Assembly: GCA_023442525.1 (NCBI GenBank) | Contig: JAEZZA010000034.1 | Span: 62,001-126,000 of the forward strand | DNA: 64,000 bases | DNA from: Bacteroidota bacterium | Lineage (GTDB): Bacteria; Bacteroidota; Bacteroidia; Bacteroidales; UBA10428 | Direction: 5' to 3' | Part shown: positions 18,701 to 27,280 of the stretch, piece by piece | Layout of the letters: every line of letters starts with the position of its first letter | Numbering within the stretch: the stretch's first letter is position 1 | Notes under the pieces: model-generated | The model's input: the letters and a program-made list of their open reading frames with translations, nothing else | What the model was told of the DNA's origin: nothing | The model's database searches: none | Program-made: the position numbers and the translations under genes

Positions 18701-18826
18701 GCCTATAATGGCGAATACAGATCAGTCGTTCTCGGATTTCCTTTCGAGACAATAACCAGCGAGGAAAGCCGGAATGAGGTGATGAAAAAGATCCTTGATT
18801 TTCTAACTTCAACTTTAGAACCATGA
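15773..18826 (+). CDS. Exported N-acetylmuramoyl-L-alanine amidase with golvesin-C-like and FN3 domains
   Basis: A 1017-residue exported protein, starting with a signal peptide (about residues 1-28). The amidase_3-like fold is split. The first metal histidine lies in LWPSHGYFF (about residue 170), followed by RARLWQTVEDIF and PMLENAGANVLIPRERD. A beta-rich golvesin-C-terminal-like domain is inserted (about 240-390, including GYGTWVYLGTFHF and GSDAVKFGG). The second histidine is in LAFHTDAG (about 495), and PSMLLELLSHQNLAD (about 580) carries the catalytic Glu. A fibronectin type III domain follows (about 628-725) and then an unrecognised C-terminal domain. It should cut peptide stems from peptidoglycan outside the cytoplasm. 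It heads a plus-strand operon whose later members include a likely muropeptide permease. It overlaps the next gene by 4 bp (ATGA). Confidence 0.82.
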   Translation: MNMNRMMKLVMIFLGVFVGYAVPDVQGQDTRHSRLERKAMRRSGFIGEMFSEWKHTGGMNIDSIRIDSDSMLIRYYLNPTASQMPVRPSTIAEINGRIRVELGNRFRKYQSQLFIKDRLMEDYIPNAYRQNSYIPDAMRFSEKYGGFPLVTPEFPNYPKGIQVNHIALWPSHGYFFDQQLNRWQWQRARLWQTVEDIFSWSFTSNYLIPMLENAGANVLIPRERDTQINEVVVDNDGSYPSGKIVINVVWDTLNTGFKWFDTLYPGQNPFLSGSSLYFQSVYTDTARITYIPDIPETGCYAVYVSYPHCDNCSDHVHYQVKYSGGSRSFYVNQCMGYGTWVYLGTFHFKEGSDMESASVTLEAGRLSATVGSDAVKFGGGVGNVARKPGFQQVARQRSANDGTVQAGTLETDTIAYSWTISGKPRWMEGSRYYLQYAGMPDTITYSLNAGKNDYNDDYMSRPEWVNFLIGSSRKQYSGKYAAGKNIPVDLSLAFHTDAGVTDNDSVIGTLGIYSTTRNNGIFPDGRSKMSSRYLTDMVQTQLTEDIRDLLNPEWTRRALWDREYSEAWRPVVPSMLLELLSHQNLADMKYGLDPRFKFIAARAVYKGILKYLGEEQNREVVVQPLPPAYMAIEVVDGKTIRVSWKPTEDRLEPSASPLGYHVYCRTEDNGFAPPLYTTSQSLTWELPQWNTIYSFRVTAVNEGGESLPGETLSVSVSPGSDPVLIINAFDRISAPAFFDKGDMAGIAWWKDEGVAYMTDLSFTGYQYNFDRNSEWIHDDSQGWGASQADMETIPVAGNTFDFPFIHGNAIRNSGRSFVSLSDEAFVDPGFNTDRYRVADVIFGEERRTDNFTFNGNDYKVFSSDMIRALTAFARPGKGIFISGAYVGTDMTEQNDSAAINFAADILHYIWRTGHATAKGDVVPTSQGREWFPQQIAFNTEFGKHVYRVESPDAIEPVGNDAFRLCRYLSGGTSAGVAYNGEYRSVVLGFPFETITSEESRNEVMKKILDFLTSTLEP

Positions 18827-20271
18827 AACCATTAACCGTTTTCCTTCCCGTTTGCGATACAGATCATCTTCAGCGAAATATGGAAGTATTTAATTCTACA
18901 GGGATTGTAGAACAAGTTTATGTAGTGGCACCGGAAGAGCTGGAGGGCTTTGAAACGATAAAGGTTTCATCGTTTCTTTCATCTGAAACCATGCATCTGA
19001 TCGCATCACATTCCCAAACCTGGTTCACACTAATTTATCTGAAGGATCAGCCGTTTGAGATAAGTGTAAATTCATTGCATCGCATGATGCAGGTTGCTGA
19101 AAGCACTGCTGCCGGTTTGGTGTATTCTGACCACTATTCCATACGCGACGGTAATATCATACCTGCACCGGTTATAGGTTATCAGGAGGGCAGTCTGCGC
19201 GACGACTTTAATTTCGGGTCACTCTTATTGTTTGATACCGTGGCTTTAAAAGATGCAGCCTCACGAATGCATCAACGGTATGATCATGCCGGATTTTATG
19301 ATCTGCGACTAAAGTTGGCGCAAACCCATTCGATTTTTCACCTGCCTGAATATTTATATACTGAAACGGAAACCGACAACCGGAAATCCGGAGAGAAACA
19401 ATTCGATTATGTAAATCCCCGAAACCGCAAAGTACAGATCGAAATGGAAAAGGCATGCACTGAATTTCTCAAAGAAACAAACGCCTGGCTTGAGCCTGTT
19501 TTCAGGGAAATAAATTTCGAAAGCGTGATCTTCAGCAATGAAGTATCTGTGGTGATACCCGTGAAAAATCGCGTGAATACCATTTCTGATGCCATTCAAT
19601 CGGTACTCGCACAGAAGACTACATTCTCTTTTAATCTGATTGTGGTAGATAATCATTCTACCGACGGTACTACCGAAGTCATCCGGAAATTAAGTGCTGA
19701 TAATCGGTTGCTTCATATTATTCCCTCACAAAACCGGCTGGGCATTGGTGGCTGCTGGAACGAAGCAGTATGTCATCCGTCGTGCGGAAAATTTGCCGTA
19801 CAGCTCGACAGTGACGACCTTTACATTGATGAGCAGGTGCTCGAAAAAATACATGCCGCCTTCTATGAACAGCAATGCGCGATGGTTGTGGGAAGCTACA
19901 AAATGGTGAATTTCGAATTAAATGAGCTGCCTCCCGGTATTATTGACCATCGCGAATGGACGCCCGATAACGGGAGGAATAACGCTCTGCGGATAAACGG
20001 ACTGGGTGCACCCAGGGCATTTTATGTTCCCGTGCTGAGGAACATCTTATTCCCCGATGTAAGCTATGGTGAGGACTATGCAGTAGGTCTGAATATCTCA
20101 AGGTATTACAGAATAGGAAGGATTTATGAACCCCTGTACCTTTGCCGGCGCTGGGAAGGTAACTCCGATGCTGCTCTGGATATAAATAAACTGAACAGCT
20201 TTAACTTCTATAAAGACAGGATACGAACTATGGAATTTATGGCCCGGCAACAGTTTAATCAGAAAATGTGA
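18823..20271 (+). CDS. Family 2 glycosyltransferase with an extra N-terminal domain
   Basis: A 482-residue cytoplasmic protein. The C-terminal half (about 240-482) is a GT-A family 2 transferase: VSVVIPVKNRVNTISDAI, VVDNHSTDGT and the metal-binding QLDSDDLY, with a late YGEDYAVG acidic motif. The N-terminal 240 residues are more divergent but keep a glycosyltransferase-like look (VFLPVCDTD at the start, GLVYSDHY in the middle), so this may be a tandem of a degenerate and an active domain. It is translationally coupled to the amidase gene and lies 16 bp before the DUF4922 gene. Its acceptor is unknown; the neighbourhood suggests cell-wall-derived sugars. Confidence 0.82.
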   Translation: MKPLTVFLPVCDTDHLQRNMEVFNSTGIVEQVYVVAPEELEGFETIKVSSFLSSETMHLIASHSQTWFTLIYLKDQPFEISVNSLHRMMQVAESTAAGLVYSDHYSIRDGNIIPAPVIGYQEGSLRDDFNFGSLLLFDTVALKDAASRMHQRYDHAGFYDLRLKLAQTHSIFHLPEYLYTETETDNRKSGEKQFDYVNPRNRKVQIEMEKACTEFLKETNAWLEPVFREINFESVIFSNEVSVVIPVKNRVNTISDAIQSVLAQKTTFSFNLIVVDNHSTDGTTEVIRKLSADNRLLHIIPSQNRLGIGGCWNEAVCHPSCGKFAVQLDSDDLYIDEQVLEKIHAAFYEQQCAMVVGSYKMVNFELNELPPGIIDHREWTPDNGRNNALRINGLGAPRAFYVPVLRNILFPDVSYGEDYAVGLNISRYYRIGRIYEPLYLCRRWEGNSDAALDINKLNSFNFYKDRIRTMEFMARQQFNQKM

Positions 20272-20287
20272 AACCATCAGAATCTAT

Positions 20288-21238
20288 ATGATACCATCTG
20301 AAACTAAAAATCAGATACAAAATTTAGTGGATAGCCAGCTTGTTGAATGGGGCCTGGCACGTGAAAACTATGATGCATTGTCGGGTGTTCTGGTAAAATC
20401 CTTTCAGATTGGTGATAACAACATCAGGCTTCAGTATAATCCCAAACGTATAATATCCTCCGCGGCAAAGGTGGATCCTAAATCGCTCAGTGAGCGTCCC
20501 TGCTTTCTTTGTCAGCATAACAGACCTAAGGAGCAGGTTGGGCTTGATTATCCCGGTGGGTTTATTATTCTTCTGAATCCATATCCTGTATTTTCCCCTC
20601 ATTTTACCGTCCCCTCTGTTTCTCATACTCCACAAAGGATTCCTGGTAAATTTGGAACCATGCTTTCGCTGGCCCGCGATATGTACGGACATGTGATTAT
20701 ATACAACGGTCCGAATTGCGGAGCATCAGCGCCTGATCATTTCCACTTCCAGGCTTTTGGCCGTTATAATATGCCTGTTGAAGAAGAATACTCACGGTTT
20801 ATTACTGAAAGAGTTCAGATTTCTTCTGATACCGATTTTTGTTCCGTGGCAGGATATCAAAGGCATTTCCCGGCCATTATCAGTGGCAGTTTGGAAGAAT
20901 CGTGTTTGTTATTTGAAAAGATATATGATTTTCTTGAACATAGCGTACCGTCGGACGATGAACCGATGATGAATATTATTGCCTGGTATGAAAATGACAA
21001 GTGGATTATACTTATTTTTCCAAGAAAGTTGCACAGGCCATGGCAGTACTTTAGGACGGATGAAAAGCAAATATTGCTGAGTCCTGCCAGTATCGACATG
21101 GGAGGTGTACTTATTACGCCGCGTAAAGAAGACTATAATAAAATCACACATGGTGATATTGAGGATATATTCAGCCAGGTTTGCGCTGACGAAGAACTTA
21201 TTTACCAACTATCCGGACGGATTAAGAATGACCTATGA
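20288..21238 (+). CDS. DUF4922 protein with HIT-like nucleotidyl-transfer motif
   Basis: A 316-residue cytoplasmic protein. It has ERPCFLCQ, a CxxC-like pair near residue 72 followed by ILLNPYPVFSPHFTV, and a HIT-type active-site motif APDHFHFQAF (HxHxQ, about residue 156). This layout resembles galactose-1-phosphate uridylyltransferase, Ap4A phosphorylase and GDP-galactose phosphorylase members of the HIT superfamily, in which the middle histidine carries the nucleotide. It matches what databases call DUF4922, a family frequent in Bacteroidota; its reaction is, as far as I know, not established. It overlaps the SpoIID gene by 4 bp and belongs to the amidase operon. Confidence 0.75.
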   Translation: MIPSETKNQIQNLVDSQLVEWGLARENYDALSGVLVKSFQIGDNNIRLQYNPKRIISSAAKVDPKSLSERPCFLCQHNRPKEQVGLDYPGGFIILLNPYPVFSPHFTVPSVSHTPQRIPGKFGTMLSLARDMYGHVIIYNGPNCGASAPDHFHFQAFGRYNMPVEEEYSRFITERVQISSDTDFCSVAGYQRHFPAIISGSLEESCLLFEKIYDFLEHSVPSDDEPMMNIIAWYENDKWIILIFPRKLHRPWQYFRTDEKQILLSPASIDMGGVLITPRKEDYNKITHGDIEDIFSQVCADEELIYQLSGRIKNDL

Positions 21239-22575
21239 AAAAGTATATTAAAGCCCCCGAAATTAAGGTGGGCATTCTGCATGCACCCGAGATCAGTGTT
21301 AAACTCAACGGAAAATTTGCCGGACAGTCGCTTACGGGGATAACCGGAGATTTGAAATTTTATTTCAGCAACGGCAAAGTGAAGGTCGTTTCATCAGAGA
21401 CCGACTTTACATCAGATGAAATTCTGCTGCAGCCGGAATCTTTTGAGTCGTGCTTTTTTACTGTGTTTGATGTGATAATCGGGATCGGTTTTCACTGGCA
21501 GAAAAACGAGGATCAGGTTTTCAGGGGTAATCTGAAAGTTATCCCTGTCGCCAATGGGATCCGGTTGATAAATATAATATCTGTTGAAGGCTACCTGGTA
21601 AGTGTGATTTCGTCAGAAATGAAAGCTACATCATCGGCCGGACTACTTAAGGCTCATGCAGTGATTTCACGAAGCTGGCTTCTTGCTCAGATTGAAAAAC
21701 AGAATGATATAACCGGGGCGGATAAAGAATATCGTACTTCCTTTGTTACAGACAGCGAAATAACCCGGTGGTACGATCGTGAAGATCATGTCGGATTTGA
21801 CGTATGCGCCGACGATCATTGCCAGCGTTACCAGGGTATCACACGGGCTTTCACCAATGAAGCATCATTGGCTGTAAATGATACATCAGGCAAAGTGCTT
21901 GTGTTTAACGACCGGTTGTGCGATGCCAGGTTTTCGAAATGCTGCGGCGGAATAACCGAATTATTTGAAAATACATGGGAGCCGGTGTCTCATCCTTATC
22001 TTAAGCGAATATATGATATGGAGGGTAATTCAAATGATAACGCGGGCGACCTCAGCATGGAGGATAATGCTAAAAGCTGGATATTATCGAAACCTCCGGC
22101 ATTTTGCAATACCGGTGATAAGGAAATACTTGCACAGGTATTAAATGATTATGACCTCACTACCCAAAATTTTTACCGGTGGACGGTAACCTATAGCCGC
22201 GAAGAGATCAGTGAACTTATACGTAATAAAACCGGAATTGACTTTGGCGATATTACCGATCTTTCGCCGGTTGAACGCGGAGTTTCAGGCAGGTTGGTCA
22301 AATTGCGGATCACCGGCACAAAGAAGTCCATGGTTATCGGCAAGGAATTGGAGATCAGGAAAGCTCTTTCGCCGACACACCTCTACAGTTCAGCATTTGT
22401 ACCTCAAAAGGTTGTCAATGATGGCCGGGAGTCGTTTGTTCTGAAAGGTGCCGGATGGGGCCATGGTGTAGGACTCTGCCAGATCGGTGCCGCAGTTATG
22501 GGAAGCAAAGGCTACAAGTATGATGAGATCTTAAAACATTATTTCAGAGGAGCTGACCTTATTAAACTTTATTAA
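21235..22575 (+). CDS. SpoIID/LytB domain protein
   Basis: A 446-residue protein of the SpoIID/LytB family. In endospore formers SpoIID is a lytic transglycosylase acting on glycan strands freed of peptide stems. The hallmark segments are present: VEGYLVSVISSEM with the catalytic Glu (about residue 130), LKAHAVISRSWLL, a CGGITE motif, and the C-terminal GAGWGHGVGLCQIGAAVMG. No clear signal peptide is visible at the chosen start, which overlaps the previous gene by 4 bp; export is thus uncertain. Sitting in an operon with an amidase, it would complete the breakdown of denuded glycans. Confidence 0.88.
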   Translation: MKKYIKAPEIKVGILHAPEISVKLNGKFAGQSLTGITGDLKFYFSNGKVKVVSSETDFTSDEILLQPESFESCFFTVFDVIIGIGFHWQKNEDQVFRGNLKVIPVANGIRLINIISVEGYLVSVISSEMKATSSAGLLKAHAVISRSWLLAQIEKQNDITGADKEYRTSFVTDSEITRWYDREDHVGFDVCADDHCQRYQGITRAFTNEASLAVNDTSGKVLVFNDRLCDARFSKCCGGITELFENTWEPVSHPYLKRIYDMEGNSNDNAGDLSMEDNAKSWILSKPPAFCNTGDKEILAQVLNDYDLTTQNFYRWTVTYSREEISELIRNKTGIDFGDITDLSPVERGVSGRLVKLRITGTKKSMVIGKELEIRKALSPTHLYSSAFVPQKVVNDGRESFVLKGAGWGHGVGLCQIGAAVMGSKGYKYDEILKHYFRGADLIKLY

Positions 22576-22580
22576 TTACG

Positions 22581-22630
22581 AGCTCAAACCATTTCAAACC
22601 ATTTCAAACAACCTCAAACCATTTTCAATT
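22581..22630 (+). repeat. Decamer repeat array, ATTTCAAACC type
   Basis: Five 10-bp units in the 58-bp gap before the permease gene: AGCTCAAACC, ATTTCAAACC, ATTTCAAACA, ACCTCAAACC and ATTTTCAATT. The same decamer occurs in reverse orientation at 56186-56260. Confidence 0.75.
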
Positions 22631-22633
22631 AAG

Positions 22634-24274
22634 ATGAAACTATACAGAAATCCGTGGCTCTGGATTCCAACGCTGTATCTCTTTCAAGGCATACCTTATG
22701 CCATTGTACAAACTACTTCAGGTTTGATTTACACAACCATGGGGGTGTCGGTTGCAGTACTGGCTTTCTGGACCAGTATACTATATCTACCATGGGCGGT
22801 AAAGCCCTTATGGAGTCCCTATGTTGAGGTTGTTTCCACCAAAAGAAACTGGATTGTAGTTACCCAGTTGTTGCTGGGCGTGTTGTTTTTTCTCACCGGA
22901 CTGGCCATGCCGCTTAAAATGTTTTTCCCCGTTACCATTGCATTAATGGCGATTATTGCGTTTGCATCTGCCAGCCACGATATAGCCGCCGATGGTTTAT
23001 ACATGGATGCGCTCGATCAGCACAAACAGGCATTTTTCGTGGGTATCCGTAGTACGTTCTATCGTATTGCCATGTTAACGGCTATGGGATTGTTGCCACT
23101 TGTGGCGGGACTGGTTCAGGAGCGGACGGGACCCGATCCGGTTTCCATTACAGTGAACGCAATAAATCCAGGTACTATAGCAGAATCGTCTTCAGATTCG
23201 GTAACCACCAGGTCCGATAATCCTTCAATAGTAGTTTTCAATAATGATATAAAAATCCCATTGTACCAAAAAGGGGTATCTGAGGCTGATTCGTCGGAAA
23301 CATTCATTCATTTGTCAGCCCCTCCCGAAGAGGATGAAACAATAATTGTTAATGTGGCATTCCGCTCGGGCAGCAAGGATATCAAGCTAAAAGGGAACCG
23401 GTTTGAATTCACAGAAGCCAATTGGAATGTGCCTGCCAAAATTGTATTCCGGGTCGATCATAACCTGGAACAACCGGCTTCGGCAATGTTTAAAATAACC
23501 GCGGGTAATATCGCCTTCAGTTGGACCATTTCACTGGCATTGCTGGGAGTATTCCTTTTGCTGATCGGAGTTTATAATAAGTTTTTCCTGCCCCATCCGG
23601 CTCCGGTAAAAGCAGCCACTACAATAAGTCTGAAAGTATATGGCGAAGTGTTTATTTCATTTTTCAGGAAACCAGGTATAATACCCGCCTTATTGTTCTT
23701 TTTTCTGTATCGGTTTGGTGAAGCTCAATCCATTAAGATTGCCACTCCTTTTCTATGCGACTCACGCCTGAACGGAGGTATCGGACTTACATCCGCACAA
23801 TATGGTATTGCATATGGTACTATTGGAATGATTGCCCTTACTGTGGGAGGAATACTGGGTGGTATTACCGCATCAAAATTTGGTCTTAAAAAGCTCATCT
23901 GGCTTATGGCTCTCAGCATGAACCTTCCTAACCTTGGATTGCTCTATATATCCATAGTACAACCTATGCCAGGCGATTTTCTGGTATATGCAGCCATTGT
24001 GCTGGAACAATTCGGATACGGGTTCGGATTCACTGCCTATATGTTGTATATGCTGCATTTTGTAGGAGATAGTAAATTTAAGGCAGCCGAATATGCCATT
24101 GGTACTTCATTGATGGCATTCGGAATGATGCTGCCCGGCATGCTATCAGGATATGTCCAGGAATGGCTGGGCTACCGCGATTTCTTTGTTTATGTGCTGA
24201 TCTGTACAATCCCCGGTATGCTTTTGATTCCTTTTCTGAAAATTGATCCTGAATTTGGGAAGAAAAAAGATTGA
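22634..24274 (+). CDS. MFS permease, AmpG/MurT-like, with a large extracytoplasmic insert
   Basis: A 546-residue inner-membrane transporter of the major facilitator superfamily. The opening NPWLWIPTLYLFQGIPYAIV and ASASHDIAADGLYMD segments are typical of AmpG-type muropeptide and MurT-type MurNAc permeases. It closes the amidase operon, which supports uptake of peptidoglycan fragments for the divergent kinase and MurQ. Between the fifth and sixth predicted transmembrane segments (about residues 161-295) is a soluble, serine- and beta-rich insert containing PDPVSITVNAINPG and DETIIVNVAFRSG, absent from classic AmpG. It probably lies on the periplasmic side. Substrate assignment is inferred from neighbours. 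Confidence 0.82.
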   Translation: MKLYRNPWLWIPTLYLFQGIPYAIVQTTSGLIYTTMGVSVAVLAFWTSILYLPWAVKPLWSPYVEVVSTKRNWIVVTQLLLGVLFFLTGLAMPLKMFFPVTIALMAIIAFASASHDIAADGLYMDALDQHKQAFFVGIRSTFYRIAMLTAMGLLPLVAGLVQERTGPDPVSITVNAINPGTIAESSSDSVTTRSDNPSIVVFNNDIKIPLYQKGVSEADSSETFIHLSAPPEEDETIIVNVAFRSGSKDIKLKGNRFEFTEANWNVPAKIVFRVDHNLEQPASAMFKITAGNIAFSWTISLALLGVFLLLIGVYNKFFLPHPAPVKAATTISLKVYGEVFISFFRKPGIIPALLFFFLYRFGEAQSIKIATPFLCDSRLNGGIGLTSAQYGIAYGTIGMIALTVGGILGGITASKFGLKKLIWLMALSMNLPNLGLLYISIVQPMPGDFLVYAAIVLEQFGYGFGFTAYMLYMLHFVGDSKFKAAEYAIGTSLMAFGMMLPGMLSGYVQEWLGYRDFFVYVLICTIPGMLLIPFLKIDPEFGKKKD

Positions 24275-24329
24275 CTAAAGAGAACAGAACATTTCAGTAA
24301 TAAGTTGGTTGTTGGATTAACCTCGAAAA

Positions 24330-27140
24330 TTGGATAAGCAGATTAAACATATTATCAGGGAACTGTCGCGTGAAGGTTATTCTTCAAAGATTTACACCGA
24401 TCCGCTGAACAGGCTCACGAGGGGAACCGATGCCGGAATATACAGGTTGGTTCCCAGGCTTGTTATACAGGTTAACAATGAGCACGACGTGGTAGCTGCT
24501 TTGAACGTATGCCGAAAGGCGGCACTTCCGTTTACCTTTAAAGCAGGAGGTACCAGTCTGAGCGGTCAAACCATTACCAATTCAGTATTAATTGAAACAG
24601 GGACGGAATTTACCAAATACGTCATTGAAGACCAGGGCAGATCAGTAACCCTGCAGCCCGGAATAACGGGAGGCCTTGCCAATGCCGTGCTGGCACGGTA
24701 TAACCGGAAGATTGGTCCCAGTCCTGCCTCAATAGCTTCAGCCAAAATTGGAGGCATCATTGCAAACAATGCCAGCGGTGCAAGCTACGGAATAGCAACA
24801 AACAGCTATAATACTTTAAAAGGAATGCGGCTGGTATTTGCCGATGGAAGTATTCTTGATACCCAAAATCCCCAATCGGTAACTGAATTCAGAAATACTC
24901 ACACCGAACTGATCAGCGGCATTGCCGAATTATCGGATCAGGTAAAAGCTAACCCTGAATTTCACGATAAGATACGGCACAAGTACCAGCTTAAGAACAC
25001 CACCGGTTATGGTTTGAATTCACTGATTGATTTTAACGATCCTGTTGATATTTTATGGCATCTGGCTATAGGTTCGGAAGGTACTCTGGCATTCATTTCT
25101 GAAGCATCATTCCATACGGTGGACAGTCATCCGTTAAGCGCAGCGGCATTATTACTGTTGCCGGATATCTATGAGGCATGCCGGGCTATCGGTCCTTTAA
25201 TCAAGTGCGAAGTGAGTGCGGCTGAACTGATGGACCGTAACGCGATGTTATCCGTTAGAAATATTCCGGGGATCCCCCAAATTATAAAGAATCCGGCCGA
25301 AGGAGCGGTGGCTTTGTTGTTGGATACTTCTGCTCCGGATGAAGATTCACTTTCTGGTCAGATAGCGGATATTTTGCATGCGTTAGGGGATATCAGAACC
25401 TTATATCCGGTGGAGTTCATAAAAGATAAAAAAGAGTATAACCGCATCTGGAAAGTAAGGAAGGGACTATTTACATCTGCAGCAGCCACGCGACCGGGAG
25501 GGACATCATGTCTTATTGAAGATGTGGCATTTCGTCCCGATGTGCTGGCCGATGCGTTGGTAGCCATCAGAAAATTGGTTATCAGCTATAGGTATGAAGG
25601 ATCGGTGATGTGGGGACATCTCCTCGACGGTAATGTTCATTTTGTGATCATGCCCGATTTCAGGTCGCAATCCGAAATTAACAAATACAGTAGATTCATG
25701 GACGATTTTGTTAAGTTGACAGTTCATGAATTCGACGGGAGCCTGAAAGCTGAACATGGAACAGGCAGGAATATGGCTCCGTTTGTGAAAGAAGAGTGGG
25801 GTGAAGGACTATATTCAGTAATGAAAAGTATCAAAAAGCTCTGTGATCCACAGAACTTGTTAAATCCCGGCGTTTTGCTTAATGACGATCCGCAGGTTCA
25901 TCTGAAAAATCTAAAGCCTATCCCCGTTGTAAATGAAATCATTGATAATTGCATTGAATGCGGATTTTGCGAAAATGACTGTCCTTCAAAGAATCTCACA
26001 CTCACTCCCAGGCAACGAATTGTCGCATATCGCGAAATTTACGGAAATCCAATACCATCAGCTCGTACATTACTGAAGGATATCAAAAAAGACTTCAACT
26101 ACCAGGTAGATGAAACCTGTGCAACAGACGGGCTTTGTGCATTGGCTTGTCCCGTAAGTATTAACACCGGCAGCCTGGTTAAGGAGCTGCGTTTCAACAG
26201 CCATGGCAAGATAGCTAAAAGCGTGGCAGCGTATATCGGTAACCATTTGTCTCTGACAACGGCATGTCTCCGGGGTGTCCTGAACTTTACTTCATCGGTG
26301 AGCCATATAGTTGGTAAAAAAGTTATGAAATCGGCCACAGGAGCTCTTCATAAAATTACCGGCGGCTTTGTCCCACAATGGAATCCGTATGTCCCTTCCG
26401 GCTCCCGGGTACCTGAATCATCGCTTTTACAAGACAACACTAATAAAGTGATCTACTATCCTTCCTGCATCAATCGTGTTTTCGGAAGGTCCGACGACTA
26501 CTCTCCCGGTCAGTCCGGATTGATTCAAAAAACCATCAGCCTGCTAAATAAAGCCGGTTATGAAGTAATTTTCCCTGAGGATCTCAACAATTTGTGTTGT
26601 GGAATGGCATTCGACAGTAAAGGCTATTTTGAAACCGGGCTGGAAAAAGCCGGAGAGCTGGAAGCCGCTTTGCTTAAGATAAGCAATGGAGGGAAAATTC
26701 CTGTATTGTGCGATATGAGTCCCTGTCTGCTCAGGATGAAAGAAACTCTCACTACAACCCTTGAGCTGTATGAACCTGTAGAGTTTATTTTGAAATTCAT
26801 GGTTGACAGACTTCATTTCAAACCGGTTGATCGAACGGTTACCGTGCATAGCACTTGCAGTTCCATAAAAATGGGTCTTACAGATAATCTGGTTAAACTG
26901 GCCCGGATGTGTTGCACGGACGTTATTGTACCACTCAATACAGGCTGCTGTGGATGGGCTGGCGACAGGGGCTTTACGGTTCCCGAGCTTAATGCCTCCG
27001 CGTTAAAAAATCTGAAGGCTCAATTACCTTTTAACGTACAGGAAGGTTACAGCACCAGCCGTACCTGTGAGATAGGCCTATCCGTCCACACCGGACTGAG
27101 CTATAAATCCATACTCTACCTCGTGGATGAATGTACCTGA
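24330..27140 (+). CDS. FAD-linked oxidoreductase fused to Fe-S/CCG domains (D-lactate dehydrogenase type)
   Basis: A 936-residue membrane-associated-type oxidase of 2-hydroxy acids. The N-terminal FAD_binding_4 domain has FKAGGTSLSGQT and IGGIIANNASGASYG; the FAD-oxidase C domain includes WGHLLDGNVHF and EHGTGRN. Two 4Fe-4S motifs follow, CIECGFCENDCPS (about 541) and CATDGLCALACP (about 596), then two CCG domains with NNLCCGMAF and TGCCGWAGDRG. This YdiJ/Dld-like architecture usually oxidises D-lactate or D-2-hydroxyglutarate. D-lactate is a MurQ product, which fits its place 55 bp after the permease gene. The start must be TTG at 24330: an in-frame stop lies 12 bp upstream and no ATG follows before conserved sequence. 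Confidence 0.85.
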   Translation: MDKQIKHIIRELSREGYSSKIYTDPLNRLTRGTDAGIYRLVPRLVIQVNNEHDVVAALNVCRKAALPFTFKAGGTSLSGQTITNSVLIETGTEFTKYVIEDQGRSVTLQPGITGGLANAVLARYNRKIGPSPASIASAKIGGIIANNASGASYGIATNSYNTLKGMRLVFADGSILDTQNPQSVTEFRNTHTELISGIAELSDQVKANPEFHDKIRHKYQLKNTTGYGLNSLIDFNDPVDILWHLAIGSEGTLAFISEASFHTVDSHPLSAAALLLLPDIYEACRAIGPLIKCEVSAAELMDRNAMLSVRNIPGIPQIIKNPAEGAVALLLDTSAPDEDSLSGQIADILHALGDIRTLYPVEFIKDKKEYNRIWKVRKGLFTSAAATRPGGTSCLIEDVAFRPDVLADALVAIRKLVISYRYEGSVMWGHLLDGNVHFVIMPDFRSQSEINKYSRFMDDFVKLTVHEFDGSLKAEHGTGRNMAPFVKEEWGEGLYSVMKSIKKLCDPQNLLNPGVLLNDDPQVHLKNLKPIPVVNEIIDNCIECGFCENDCPSKNLTLTPRQRIVAYREIYGNPIPSARTLLKDIKKDFNYQVDETCATDGLCALACPVSINTGSLVKELRFNSHGKIAKSVAAYIGNHLSLTTACLRGVLNFTSSVSHIVGKKVMKSATGALHKITGGFVPQWNPYVPSGSRVPESSLLQDNTNKVIYYPSCINRVFGRSDDYSPGQSGLIQKTISLLNKAGYEVIFPEDLNNLCCGMAFDSKGYFETGLEKAGELEAALLKISNGGKIPVLCDMSPCLLRMKETLTTTLELYEPVEFILKFMVDRLHFKPVDRTVTVHSTCSSIKMGLTDNLVKLARMCCTDVIVPLNTGCCGWAGDRGFTVPELNASALKNLKAQLPFNVQEGYSTSRTCEIGLSVHTGLSYKSILYLVDECT

Positions 27141-27280
27141 AGAAACTTTTGCAACCTTCCTGAATTTTTCCTGTCAATAAGTGAAAATCCTGTTTGGAAA
27201 GTAACGGTTGAGAAACCTTTACACAGGGGTTTGAAGCCAATAATAAATTATTATCAGTTGTAAAACTTATTGATCAAACT

